Positions 1 through 6,484 of a DNA stretch of 7,554 bases are shown in pieces. The DNA is from an uncultured bacterium (GTDB lineage: Bacteria > Planctomycetota > UBA1135 > UBA2386). Positions within the stretch are counted from its first letter, which is position 1. Every line of letters starts with the position of its first letter. The stretch is from the NCBI GenBank assembly GCA_938003515.1, contig CALKYL010000175.1, forward strand, positions 1 to 7,554. Reading direction: 5' to 3'. Made by a program: the position numbers and the translations under genes. A model generated the notes under the pieces. The model had not been told where the DNA came from and did not search any database. It saw only the letters and a program-made list of their open reading frames with translations.

Positions 1-18
1 GACGCGGCGGCTGGCGCC

Positions 19-40
19 CGCGCGCGAGGGTCCGCGCGCG
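19..40. repeat. GC-only inverted repeat downstream of the stress-protein gene
   Basis: Eight bases of alternating C and G at 19-26 pair perfectly with 33-40 around a six-base loop (AGGGTC). On the minus strand the hairpin lies about 32 bases after the stop of the universal stress protein gene, so it could end or stabilise that transcript. No T-run follows it on that strand, so it is not a standard intrinsic terminator. Alternating CG tracts also arise easily by chance in such GC-rich DNA. A second short GC palindrome follows at 41-53. Confidence 0.25.
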
Positions 41-71
41 CCCGGGGCCCGGGACGAGCTGCCGCGACCCG

Positions 72-530
72 TCACGCGCGCGCCACCAGCACCGGACAGG
101 GCGCCGCCTTGAGGATCTCGCCGGCCGTGCTGCCGAGCAGCGCCTTCATGATGCCGGTGCGGCCCTGCGAGCGCACCAGGATCAGGTCGACGCGCTGCAC
201 GAGCGCCTCCTTCAGGGTGTGCTGCTCGACGTCCTCCTAGAACGTCAGGTGGCCGAGCGCCTGCCCGCCGGCTTCCGCCGCGCGGTCGACCAGCTGTTGC
301 AGCTTCTGCTGCACCTCTTCCTGCAGCTCCTGCTCGAAGCCGCGACCGCCCCCTGCCATCGCGCGGTGGTGGCCGATCAGGTTGAGCGTGGCCGGCGTGT
401 CGATGACGGCGAGCAGCAGCAGCTCGGCGCGCAGCTGCGCCGCGAGCCCGATGGCGTAGCCGAGCTCCGGCTCCTTCGACTCCGCGAGATCGACGGGCGC
501 GAGGATGCGGCGCACGACCGGCTTGACCAT
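72..530 (-). pseudogene. Universal stress protein (UspA family), interrupted by an in-frame amber stop
   Basis: The minus strand reads from ATG at 530 through a UspA-type N-terminus (RRILAPVDLAE, then AIGLAAQLRAELLLLAVID) and a helix rich in Gln and Glu, then stops at TAG (plus-strand 237-239, codon 98). The same frame continues past the TAG to TGA at 72-74. It encodes the normal family C-terminus: VDLILVRSQGRTG, then ALLGSTAGEILKAAPCPVLV. The full frame of 152 codons is close to the usual single-domain length of about 140-155. The nucleotide-binding loop of ATP-binding members is G-x2-G-x9-G-S/T; here the second and third glycines are present (123 and 133, with S134) but the first is Arg (120). 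The 97-residue upstream product would lack this loop. A weak AGGA lies nine bases before the ATG. The family binds ATP or other small ligands in the cytoplasm during stress. The break could be a real mutation, a sequencing error, or a read-through stop. Confidence 0.8.
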
Positions 531-622
531 GAGCCCGGATCCTACGCAGCCCGCCCAGCAATTCGAGGGGCCGTCCGCTATCCTGCTCCGCCCCCGTCTC
601 GCCGCGCAGCCACCCCGCCGCC
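531..622. promoter_or_regulatory. Divergent intergenic region, presumed promoters for the stress gene and the export operon
   Basis: These 92 bases separate the start of the minus-strand stress gene from the start of the plus-strand operon, so both promoters probably lie here or inside the flanking genes. On the plus strand, TATCCT at 579-584 matches four of six bases of a housekeeping -10 box and lies 38 bases before the GTG. No good -35 box is seen at the right spacing. On the minus strand, TAGGAT just before the ATG is equally weak and is probably part of the ribosome-binding region. No clear operator palindrome is visible. The assignment rests on gene layout more than on motifs. Confidence 0.3.
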
Positions 623-2032
623 GTGGATCTAGAGAGCCTCAAGATCGAACGCAAGCCGAAGTCGAAGCCGCGGCGCAAGAGCCCGTGGCCGATGCGCGTC
701 GTGGTTCTCGCGGTGCTCGGCGGCGTCGCCTGGCTGATCTGGCCGCTCGCCGGCGAGTGGATCGACCGCGTGCGGCTCCCCGCGGTGCGCACCTACGTCG
801 TCACCGAGACCGGCGCCGCCGCGGCCGCCGCCGTGCGCGGCACGGCGGCCAACGGCTACGTCGTCGCCGCGCGCCGGGCCGCGCTGTCGTCGGACGTGCC
901 GGGCCGGATCGTCGAGATGAACGTGCAGGAGGGCTCCGTCGTCACCAAGGGCGACGTCGTCGCCCGGCTGTTCGCCGACGACTTCCGCGCCGCCTGGCAG
1001 CGCGCCGAGGCCGACCTCGTCGCCGCGACGCAGGCGATCGAGCGCGCCGAGGCGTCGCGGGACGCGACCGCCGCCGAACGCACCCAGGCGGAGGCCGCGC
1101 TCGAGACCGCGAAGGCGCAGCGCGACGAGGCCGTGGCCCAGCTGACGTTCGCGGGGCTCGAGCTGACCCGCTTCGAGGAGCTCGCGACGACCGGCATCGA
1201 GGGCAGGAGGCGGCGCGGCCTGGCGCGCAGCGTGCGCGACGCGGCGCGGGCGCGCGTGCGCGCGCTCACGGCGGCCGGCGACACGGCGGCGGCCACGCTC
1301 GACGCGGTGACGAGGCGGCTCGCGGTCGCCGGCCTCGACATCGGCGTCGCCAGGAGCCAGCGCGACGCCGCCGAGGCGGCCCGGGACCTCGCCCGGGCGA
1401 CCCTCGACAAGACCGACGTGCGCGCGCCGTTCGACGGCATCGTCGTGCTCAAGGACGCGGAGGTCGGCGAGGTGGTCTCGCCCAACGCCCAGGGCGGCAG
1501 CAACGCGCGCGGCGCGGTCTGCCCGATGGTCGCCTTCGACTCGCTCGAGGTGCAGGCCAACGTGCCGGAGACGACGCTATCCTCGGTGCGCCTCGGCGCG
1601 CCCGCGGACGTGTTCCTCGACGCGTTCCCGGACGACCGGTACGAGGGCACCGTCGATCGCATCTGGCCGACAGCCGACCGCCAGAAGGCGACCGTCGAGG
1701 TGCGCATCCGGCTCGCCCGGAAGGACCAGCGGCTCCGGCCCGAGATGGGCGTGCGCATCGTCTTCCGTCAGGGCGACGCGCCGACGCCCGACGACGCCGC
1801 GCCGGCCGCGCGCCGCATCGTCGTTCCCGAGGACGCGCTCGTGCAGGTCGACGGCCGCACCGGGGCGTTCGTCGTCGAGCGGGACGTCGTGCGCTTCGCC
1901 GTCGTGTCGGCCGGCGAACGCAAGGGCGGCCGCGTCGCGATCGACGCCGGCCTCGTCGCCAACCAGCGCATCGTGCTCGATCCGCCGCCGTCGCTGCAGG
2001 ACGGCGACCGCATCCGCGTGCAGGACCAGTAA
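623..2032 (+). CDS. Periplasmic adaptor (membrane fusion protein, HlyD/MacA type) of an ABC efflux system
   Basis: This 469-residue protein links an inner-membrane transporter to an outer-membrane channel. In order: a basic cytoplasmic tail (1-24); one membrane anchor (about 25-44); the first half of a lipoyl-like domain (about 78-118, with [18 protein letters not shown]); a long Ala/Glu/Arg helical hairpin (about 119-259); the second lipoyl half ([10 protein letters not shown], 265-274, then VGEVV); a beta-barrel (about 304-382); and a membrane-proximal C-terminal domain (about 397-469). Length and order are normal for the family. The GTG at 623 is chosen because it gives the basic tail before the anchor. 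ATG at 692 (residue 24) is an alternative that would remove that tail. Neither has a clear Shine-Dalgarno. It is the first gene of the operon, 19 bases before the ATPase. Residues 193-200 (E-G-RRRR-G-L) are odd for a coiled-coil hairpin and may mark two compensating frameshifts. The substrate is unknown. Confidence 0.9.
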   Translation: MDLESLKIERKPKSKPRRKSPWPMRVVVLAVLGGVAWLIWPLAGEWIDRVRLPAVRTYVVTETGAAAAAAVRGTAANGYVVAARRAALSSDVPGRIVEMNVQEGSVVTKGDVVARLFADDFRAAWQRAEADLVAATQAIERAEASRDATAAERTQAEAALETAKAQRDEAVAQLTFAGLELTRFEELATTGIEGRRRRGLARSVRDAARARVRALTAAGDTAAATLDAVTRRLAVAGLDIGVARSQRDAAEAARDLARATLDKTDVRAPFDGIVVLKDAEVGEVVSPNAQGGSNARGAVCPMVAFDSLEVQANVPETTLSSVRLGAPADVFLDAFPDDRYEGTVDRIWPTADRQKATVEVRIRLARKDQRLRPEMGVRIVFRQGDAPTPDDAAPAARRIVVPEDALVQVDGRTGAFVVERDVVRFAVVSAGERKGGRVAIDAGLVANQRIVLDPPPSLQDGDRIRVQDQ

Positions 2033-2051
2033 CAGACGCGCCCACCCCATC

Positions 2052-2408
2052 ATGGCCGTAGCGATCACCCTCCGTTCCGTCACCAAGTCCTACACGCGCG
2101 GCGGCGAGACGTTGCGCGTGCTCGACGAGCTCGACCTCGAGATGGACGCCGCGACGTTCTACGCGCTGATGGGCCCCTCGGGCTCGGGCAAGACGACGCT
2201 GCTGAACCTCGTCGGCGGCCTCGACCGCGCCGCCGCGGAGCTCGAGCTGGTGCAGCGGCTCAACCGGGAGCTCGGCAAGACGATCCTGATGGTCACGCAC
2301 GACCCGCAGGCCGCGACGTTCGCCGACAAGGTGATCCACCTCGACAAGGGCAAGCTCGGCCGCATCGACGACAACCGCGCGCCCGCCGGCGCCGCGAAGG
2401 GGAGCTGA
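2052..2408 (+). CDS. ABC transporter ATPase (MacB/LolD-like) with a large internal in-frame deletion
   Basis: The start ([15 protein letters not shown]) and Walker A (GPSGSGKT, 41-48) are typical of the LolD/MacB ATPase family, which powers FtsX-type permeases. The C-terminal part is also typical: [21 protein letters not shown] with the H-loop His83, then [12 protein letters not shown]. Everything between is missing: the Q-loop, the LSGGQ signature, Walker B with its catalytic Glu, and the D-loop. Family members usually have about 220-240 residues; this has 118. The junction lies near residues 55-62, around GGLDR. Intact relatives carry a similar G-x-LDR sequence both just after Walker A and just after Walker B, so the deletion may have joined those two sites. 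The reading frame is kept. As written it can bind the phosphate loop at best and should not hydrolyse ATP. ATG 2052 has no Shine-Dalgarno. It lies between the adaptor and the permeases, four bases before the first permease, so it is the obvious energiser of this exporter. Confidence 0.88.
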   Translation: MAVAITLRSVTKSYTRGGETLRVLDELDLEMDAATFYALMGPSGSGKTTLLNLVGGLDRAAAELELVQRLNRELGKTILMVTHDPQAATFADKVIHLDKGKLGRIDDNRAPAGAAKGS

Positions 2409-2411
2409 GCG

Positions 2412-3581
2412 ATGCCCTGGAAACTGCTCGTGCGCAACGTGCTCGGCCACCCGGTCCGGTCGCTGCTGACCGCCGGCGCCGTCGCCGTCGCGGTGTTCCT
2501 GATCTGCCTCCTGCACGCGGTCTCGTCGGGGCTGTCGCGCACGCTCGATTCGACGTCGGCCGACCGGCTGCTGGTGATGTCGGCCGTCAGCCTGTTCGTC
2601 GACCTGCCGCTCTCCTACCAGCAGAAGATGCAGCAGGTCGACGGCATCGACGCGATCTGCAAGTGGCAGTGGTTCGGCGGTCGCCTCGAGCAGGACAAGG
2701 GCGCGCAGCCGACGCAGTTCGCCATCGATCCCGAGGCGTTCCGCATCGGCTACCCCGAGATGGAGATCATCGCGGGCAGCTACGACGACTTCGTCGCGAT
2801 GCGCACCGGCTGCGTCGTCGGCCGCCAGCTCGCCGACAAGTACGGCTGGCGGGTCGGCGACCGCGTCCCGATCTCCGGCACGATCTTCACCCGGACCGAC
2901 GGGCAGCCGTGGGAGTTCACGGTGCAGGCGATCTACCGCAGCTCGTCGCCGTCGTTCGACGAGCAGCAGCTGTTCTTCCAGTACGAGTATCTGCGCGAGT
3001 CGCTCGAACAGGGCGGGGCGCGCGGCCCCGACGGCGTCGGCGTCTACATGCTGCGCATGGCGCCCGGCGCGAGCACGGTCGCCGTGCAGCAGGCCGTCGA
3101 CGGCATGTTCGAGAACGGCCCGCAGCGCGTGCGCACGATGACCGAGGCCGAGTTCACCCGGCAGTTCATCACCATGCTCGGCGACCTCGTCGCGCTGCTG
3201 CCGCTGATCGGCGGCGCGGTCGTCTTCGCGATCTTCTTCGCGGTGCTCAACACGATGCTGCTCGCCGGGCGCGAGCGCACGCGCGACCTCGGCGTGCTCA
3301 AGGCGCTCGGCTTCACCGACCGCACCGCCGGCGCGCTGCTGGTGTTCGAGTCGCTGGTCGTCTGCGGCGTCGGCGCCGGCCTCGGCGTCGTGCTGGCGTT
3401 CGCCGTCGAGGCGCCGCTGCGGGACGTGCTCGCGCAGCGCATGGCCGGCTTCGCCATCGACGAGACGACGCTCGTGCTCGGCGTCGGCCTCGCGGCGGTG
3501 ACCGGCCTCGTGTCCGGCCTGGTGCCGGGCCTGCGCGCCGCACGGCTCAGCTCGGTCGAAGCGATGCGGGAGATCGCCTGA
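2412..3581 (+). CDS. ABC transporter permease, FtsX/MacB type (first of two)
   Basis: A 389-residue inner-membrane subunit with the four-helix MacB layout: helix 1 at about 19-37, a periplasmic domain of about 215 residues (MacB-PCD type), then helices at about 259-284, 306-332 and 354-374 (FtsX domain). The cytoplasmic segment RERTRDLGVLKALGF (287-301) after helix 2 is the typical coupling region that meets the ATPase, and the C-terminus LRAARLSSVEAMREIA is also family-typical. GGGGAG lies seven bases before the ATG, a usable ribosome-binding site. The gene starts four bases after the ATPase stop and ends in a TGATG overlap with the second permease. It probably pairs with that protein as a heterodimer, since both have the same topology. 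In this family the periplasmic domain transmits ATP-driven movement to the adaptor rather than forming a classic membrane pore. It appears intact; the substrate is not predictable. Confidence 0.9.
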   Translation: MPWKLLVRNVLGHPVRSLLTAGAVAVAVFLICLLHAVSSGLSRTLDSTSADRLLVMSAVSLFVDLPLSYQQKMQQVDGIDAICKWQWFGGRLEQDKGAQPTQFAIDPEAFRIGYPEMEIIAGSYDDFVAMRTGCVVGRQLADKYGWRVGDRVPISGTIFTRTDGQPWEFTVQAIYRSSSPSFDEQQLFFQYEYLRESLEQGGARGPDGVGVYMLRMAPGASTVAVQQAVDGMFENGPQRVRTMTEAEFTRQFITMLGDLVALLPLIGGAVVFAIFFAVLNTMLLAGRERTRDLGVLKALGFTDRTAGALLVFESLVVCGVGAGLGVVLAFAVEAPLRDVLAQRMAGFAIDETTLVLGVGLAAVTGLVSGLVPGLRAARLSSVEAMREIA

Positions 3582-4747
3582 TGGCCCTCGTCCCCGTCAG
3601 CTACGGCCTGCGCAGCCTCTGGGTGCGCGGCTCGTCGACCGTGCTCAGCGTCTGCGCCATCGGCGCGACCGTCGCGGTGCTCGCGGGCATGCTCTCGCTC
3701 GGCGAGGGGTTCGCCACGATGTTCCAGGAGCGCGGCCGCGAGGACCTCGCGATCTTCCTGCGCAAGGGCGCGACCTCCGAAGGCGAATCCGGCCTGACCA
3801 GGGAGCAGGTCGAGATCCTCAAGAAGGAGGTCGCCGAGATCGCGCGGGACGACCAGGGCCGACCGCTGGCCAGCGCCGAGCTGTTCCTCGCGATCCTGCT
3901 CGAGCGCTACGACGGCGGGCAGACCAACGTCTCGCTGCGCGGCACCGGGCCGGCGACCTTCGCGATCCACGGCGACGACGTGCGCGTGGTCGAGGGCCGC
4001 CGCCTCGAGCCGGGCGCCGACGAGCTGATGGTCGGCGCGGCGCTCGTCGACCGCATCGCGAACTGCCGGGTCGGCGACGTGCTGCGCATCAACACCGTGC
4101 CGTTCCGCATCGTCGGCACGTTCGAGGGCAAGGGCGGTTACCGCAGCGAGATCTGGGGCGACCTCGACCGCATCGCCGAGGCCGTCGAACGCCCGGCCTA
4201 CAGCCGGGTGCTCGCGCGGGTCGCGGCCGGCACCGACCTCGAGGCCGTGCGAACGCGCTACGCCACCGACCTGCGCGTGCAGCCCAACGTGCTCAGCGAG
4301 CGGGAGTACCTCGCCAGCCAGACCGGCTTCCTGTCGGTCACGTTCCTCGTCGCCGGCGGCTTCCTCGCCGTGATCATGGGCATCGGCGCCCTGTTCACCG
4401 GCGTCAACTCGATGCTGAGTTCCATCGGCGCGAGGACCCACGAGATCGGCATCCTGAAGGCGGTCGGCTACCGACCGTTCGCGATCCTCCTGTCGTTCCT
4501 GCTCGAGGCGCTCGTGCTCGGCCTCTGCGGCGGCATCGTCGGCTGCCTCTTGGTGCTGCCGCTGCAGGGCCTGCAGTTCGGCACGATGAACTCGACCTTC
4601 TCCGAGGTCGTGTTCGGCTTCCGCACGACGCCCGCCGTCATGATCTGGTCGATCGCGTTCGCGGTGCTGCTCGGCCTCGTCGGCGGCCTGTTCCCGGCCG
4701 CGCGCGCCGCGCGCATGACGCCGACCGAAGCGCTCCGCCGCGGCTGA
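3581..4747 (+). CDS. ABC transporter permease, FtsX/MacB type (second of two)
   Basis: A 388-residue protein with the same topology as its neighbour: helix 1 (about 20-39), a large periplasmic domain, helices at about 253-278, 301-325 and 353-373, the coupling segment ARTHEIGILKAVGY (284-297) and a typical end, FPAARAARMTPTEALRRG. ATG 3581 is chosen because it overlaps the upstream TGA by one base (TGATG), has GGAG eight bases upstream, and starts the protein just before the first membrane helix. The same frame is open further upstream, but that part is another frame of the first permease. The periplasmic domain looks quite different from that of the first permease, which suggests an old duplication with specialised halves. 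It ends in a second TGATG overlap with the MFS gene, so the three genes are probably translationally coupled. No damage is seen. Confidence 0.9.
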   Translation: MALVPVSYGLRSLWVRGSSTVLSVCAIGATVAVLAGMLSLGEGFATMFQERGREDLAIFLRKGATSEGESGLTREQVEILKKEVAEIARDDQGRPLASAELFLAILLERYDGGQTNVSLRGTGPATFAIHGDDVRVVEGRRLEPGADELMVGAALVDRIANCRVGDVLRINTVPFRIVGTFEGKGGYRSEIWGDLDRIAEAVERPAYSRVLARVAAGTDLEAVRTRYATDLRVQPNVLSEREYLASQTGFLSVTFLVAGGFLAVIMGIGALFTGVNSMLSSIGARTHEIGILKAVGYRPFAILLSFLLEALVLGLCGGIVGCLLVLPLQGLQFGTMNSTFSEVVFGFRTTPAVMIWSIAFAVLLGLVGGLFPAARAARMTPTEALRRG

Positions 4748-6072
4748 TGGCGAGGTCCCCCGCCGGCATCGTCGCGCTCTATCGCGACGCGTTCGGCGGG
4801 CTGCCCCGGCTGACGTGGCTTCTGTGCCTCGCGGCGTTCCTGAACCGCTGCGGCGCGATGGTCGTGCCGTTCCTCGGCCTGTACGCGAAGCAGCGCTTCG
4901 GCTACTCGGCGAGCGAGGCCGGCGTCGTGCTGGCGATCTACGGCGCCGGCGCGGTGACCGGCAGCTTCGCCGGCGGCTGGCTGACCGATCGCCTCGGCCC
5001 CGTGCGCCTGCAGGTGCTCGCGCTCGGCCTGGCCGGCGTCTGGATGCTGTCGATGACGCAGGTGCTCGTGCCCGGCTGGCTCGAGGCAAGCGTGTTCGTG
5101 CTCGTCGTGCTCAACGAGGCATTCAGCCCCGGCAGCGTCACCGCCGTCGCGAGCAGCGTGCCGGCCGCCCTGCGCAGGAAGGCCCTGTCGCTCAACCGGT
5201 TGATGCTCAACCTCGGCTGGGCGTTCGGGCCGACGATCGGCGGCTACCTGGTCGCGGTCGACTTCCGGCTCATGTTCGTCGTCGACGGCGCGACCTGCGG
5301 GCTCGCCGCGCTGTTCCTCGCGACCTGCCTCGGCGGCTACGACCCGCGGCCCGCGCCGCCCGTCGCGGGCGAGCGGCCCGGCCGGCCGTTCCGCGACCGT
5401 CACTTCGTCTGGCTGATGCTGGCGAACGTGATCGTGCTGCTCGCCTTCATGCAGTACTTCACGACCGGCGCGCGGGTCTTCGAGGACCAGGGCTTCGACA
5501 CGCGCGCGATCGGGTGGTTCCTCGCGGTCAACCCGGTCATGATCGTGCTGTTCGAGATGCCCGTCGTGCACGCGCTGCGCGACCGGCCCGCGCTGCCGGT
5601 GGTGGCGGCCGGGTCGCTCGTCGTCGGGATCGGCTACCTCCTGCTGCTGCCGGCGTTCGGCGGCGCGGGCATCGTCGTCGCGATGGCGGTCGTCGCCGGC
5701 GGCGAGCTCCTGCAGATGCCGCTGCTCGGCGCCCACGTCAACGACCACGCGCCGAAGCACGCGCGCGGCGCCTACAACGGCGCGCACGGCATGACCTTCT
5801 CGGTCGGCCAGATCCTCGCGCCGCTCGGCGGCGGCCCGCTGTACGACTGGCTCGGCGCGGCGGCGCTGTGGTGGGCGTGCGGCGCGCTCGGCGCGATCGC
5901 CGCCGCGATGTTCTGGCGCGCCGCGCGCCACGCGCCCCCACCCCCGGACGCCGGGCCGCTCACTCCGACGGCGGGCCCGGTCGCTGCCATGCCGACAGCG
6001 CCACCCGCAGCGCCACCCCCGGCGACCGGAACCAGGTCGCCTCGTCGTATGCCTCGAACGCGTCGCCCCTGA
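4747..6072 (+). CDS. Major facilitator superfamily (MFS) transporter
   Basis: A polytopic inner-membrane protein of 441 residues with about twelve hydrophobic segments between residues 24 and 390. The MFS motif A in the loop between helices 2 and 3 is clear: GGWLTDRLG (76-84), and a cytoplasmic central loop lies at about 197-217. The overall look is that of proton-driven drug or metabolite exporters, but the substrate cannot be read from the sequence. The start is fixed by a TGATG overlap with the second permease, with no separate Shine-Dalgarno, so it depends on coupling. The fold should end near residue 391. The last 50 residues are low-complexity Pro, Ala and Arg with no sign of a domain. 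Residues from about 405 onward are encoded by DNA that is antisense to the NYN gene, so the original stop was probably earlier and has been lost. An uptake role or a partnership with the ABC exporter are both possible. Confidence 0.88.
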   Translation: MARSPAGIVALYRDAFGGLPRLTWLLCLAAFLNRCGAMVVPFLGLYAKQRFGYSASEAGVVLAIYGAGAVTGSFAGGWLTDRLGPVRLQVLALGLAGVWMLSMTQVLVPGWLEASVFVLVVLNEAFSPGSVTAVASSVPAALRRKALSLNRLMLNLGWAFGPTIGGYLVAVDFRLMFVVDGATCGLAALFLATCLGGYDPRPAPPVAGERPGRPFRDRHFVWLMLANVIVLLAFMQYFTTGARVFEDQGFDTRAIGWFLAVNPVMIVLFEMPVVHALRDRPALPVVAAGSLVVGIGYLLLLPAFGGAGIVVAMAVVAGGELLQMPLLGAHVNDHAPKHARGAYNGAHGMTFSVGQILAPLGGGPLYDWLGAAALWWACGALGAIAAAMFWRAARHAPPPPDAGPLTPTAGPVAAMPTAPPAAPPPATGTRSPRRMPRTRRP

Positions 6073-6484
6073 GCCGGAACTGCAGCGTGATCGCGTTCCG
6101 GCGCAGCTCCTCGTGGTCGAAGTAGCGGTCGTTCGACAGGACCAGCGCGCCGTGCTCGCGCGCGAAGCGCAGCACGTATTCGTCGGCCGACTCCCCGCGC
6201 GGCGTGACGACGTAGCGCGGCCGGTCGGGCGACACGTCCTCGCAGCGCGCGCGCAGCGTCGCCTGCGCCGGCCGCTGGCAGCGCATCGCGGTCGCGTGGT
6301 CGACGAACACCGTCACCGGCAGGTCCGGCCGGAACGCGCGACACCAGGCCGTCGCGAGGTCGAGCCGTTCGATCGGCCGGAAGCGGCTCGACGCGATCAC
6401 GTTCGCGCCGTCGACGACGATCGCGCCGAGCGGCGGCGGCTCCGGCAGCGGGCCGCGGCGCCTCCTCGGTCCGGCCAAGGTCAC
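5960..6484 (-). CDS. NYN/PIN-like domain protein, putative ribonuclease (Zc3h12a-like)
   Basis: A 174-residue soluble protein. After a basic, Pro-rich start, AIVVDGANVIASS (21-33) forms the first beta strand with acidic residue D25. VTVFVDHAT (57-65) follows, then RGESADEYVLRFAREHGALV (96-115) and LSNDRYFDH (116-124), giving the acidic cluster D101, D119 and D123. This is the pattern of metal-binding acids in NYN/PIN-fold nucleases, closest in look to the Zc3h12a-type branch, which cleaves RNA. The GTG at 6484 is chosen because it overlaps the stop of the upstream peptidase (GTGA) and starts just before the domain. The frame is open further upstream, but that part is antisense of peptidase coding sequence. 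The C-terminus (EATWFRSPGVALRVAL) looks like normal protein, yet it overlaps the MFS tail by 113 bases. No antitoxin-like partner is nearby, so a toxin role is not supported. RNA processing or turnover is the likeliest role; the target is unknown. Confidence 0.78.
   Translation of the reverse strand: MTLAGPRRRRGPLPEPPPLGAIVVDGANVIASSRFRPIERLDLATAWCRAFRPDLPVTVFVDHATAMRCQRPAQATLRARCEDVSPDRPRYVVTPRGESADEYVLRFAREHGALVLSNDRYFDHEELRRNAITLQFRLRGDAFEAYDEATWFRSPGVALRVALSAWQRPGPPSE

Noticed and set aside
41..53. Short palindrome of C and G runs after the stress gene as a terminator
   Set aside because: It has no T-run on either strand and is a common sequence type in such GC-rich DNA.
505..2061. Long plus-strand frame of 518 codons over the adaptor gene
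   Set aside because: It is extremely Arg/Ala-rich with no domain pattern and lies in another frame of the well-supported adaptor. Only a six-codon piece near 1201 is interesting, as frameshift evidence.
2663..3580. Upstream extension of the second permease frame to 2663
   Set aside because: This part overlaps the first permease in a different frame and is Arg-rich noise. ATG 3581 with its TGATG overlap and ribosome site gives a normal permease N-terminus.
3044..5089. 681-codon minus-strand frame under the permeases and MFS gene
   Set aside because: It is antisense of three strongly supported genes, with Arg/Ala/Asp/His-rich composition typical of GC-rich shadow frames.
4468..5931. 487-codon minus-strand frame under the MFS gene
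   Set aside because: It is rich in Glu, Arg, Ala and His with no recognisable motif, and the opposite strand encodes a clear MFS protein with motif A.
5960..6484. NYN protein as the toxin of a toxin-antitoxin pair
   Set aside because: No small antitoxin-like gene is adjacent, and the partner is a large peptidase. The protein fits a general NYN ribonuclease better.
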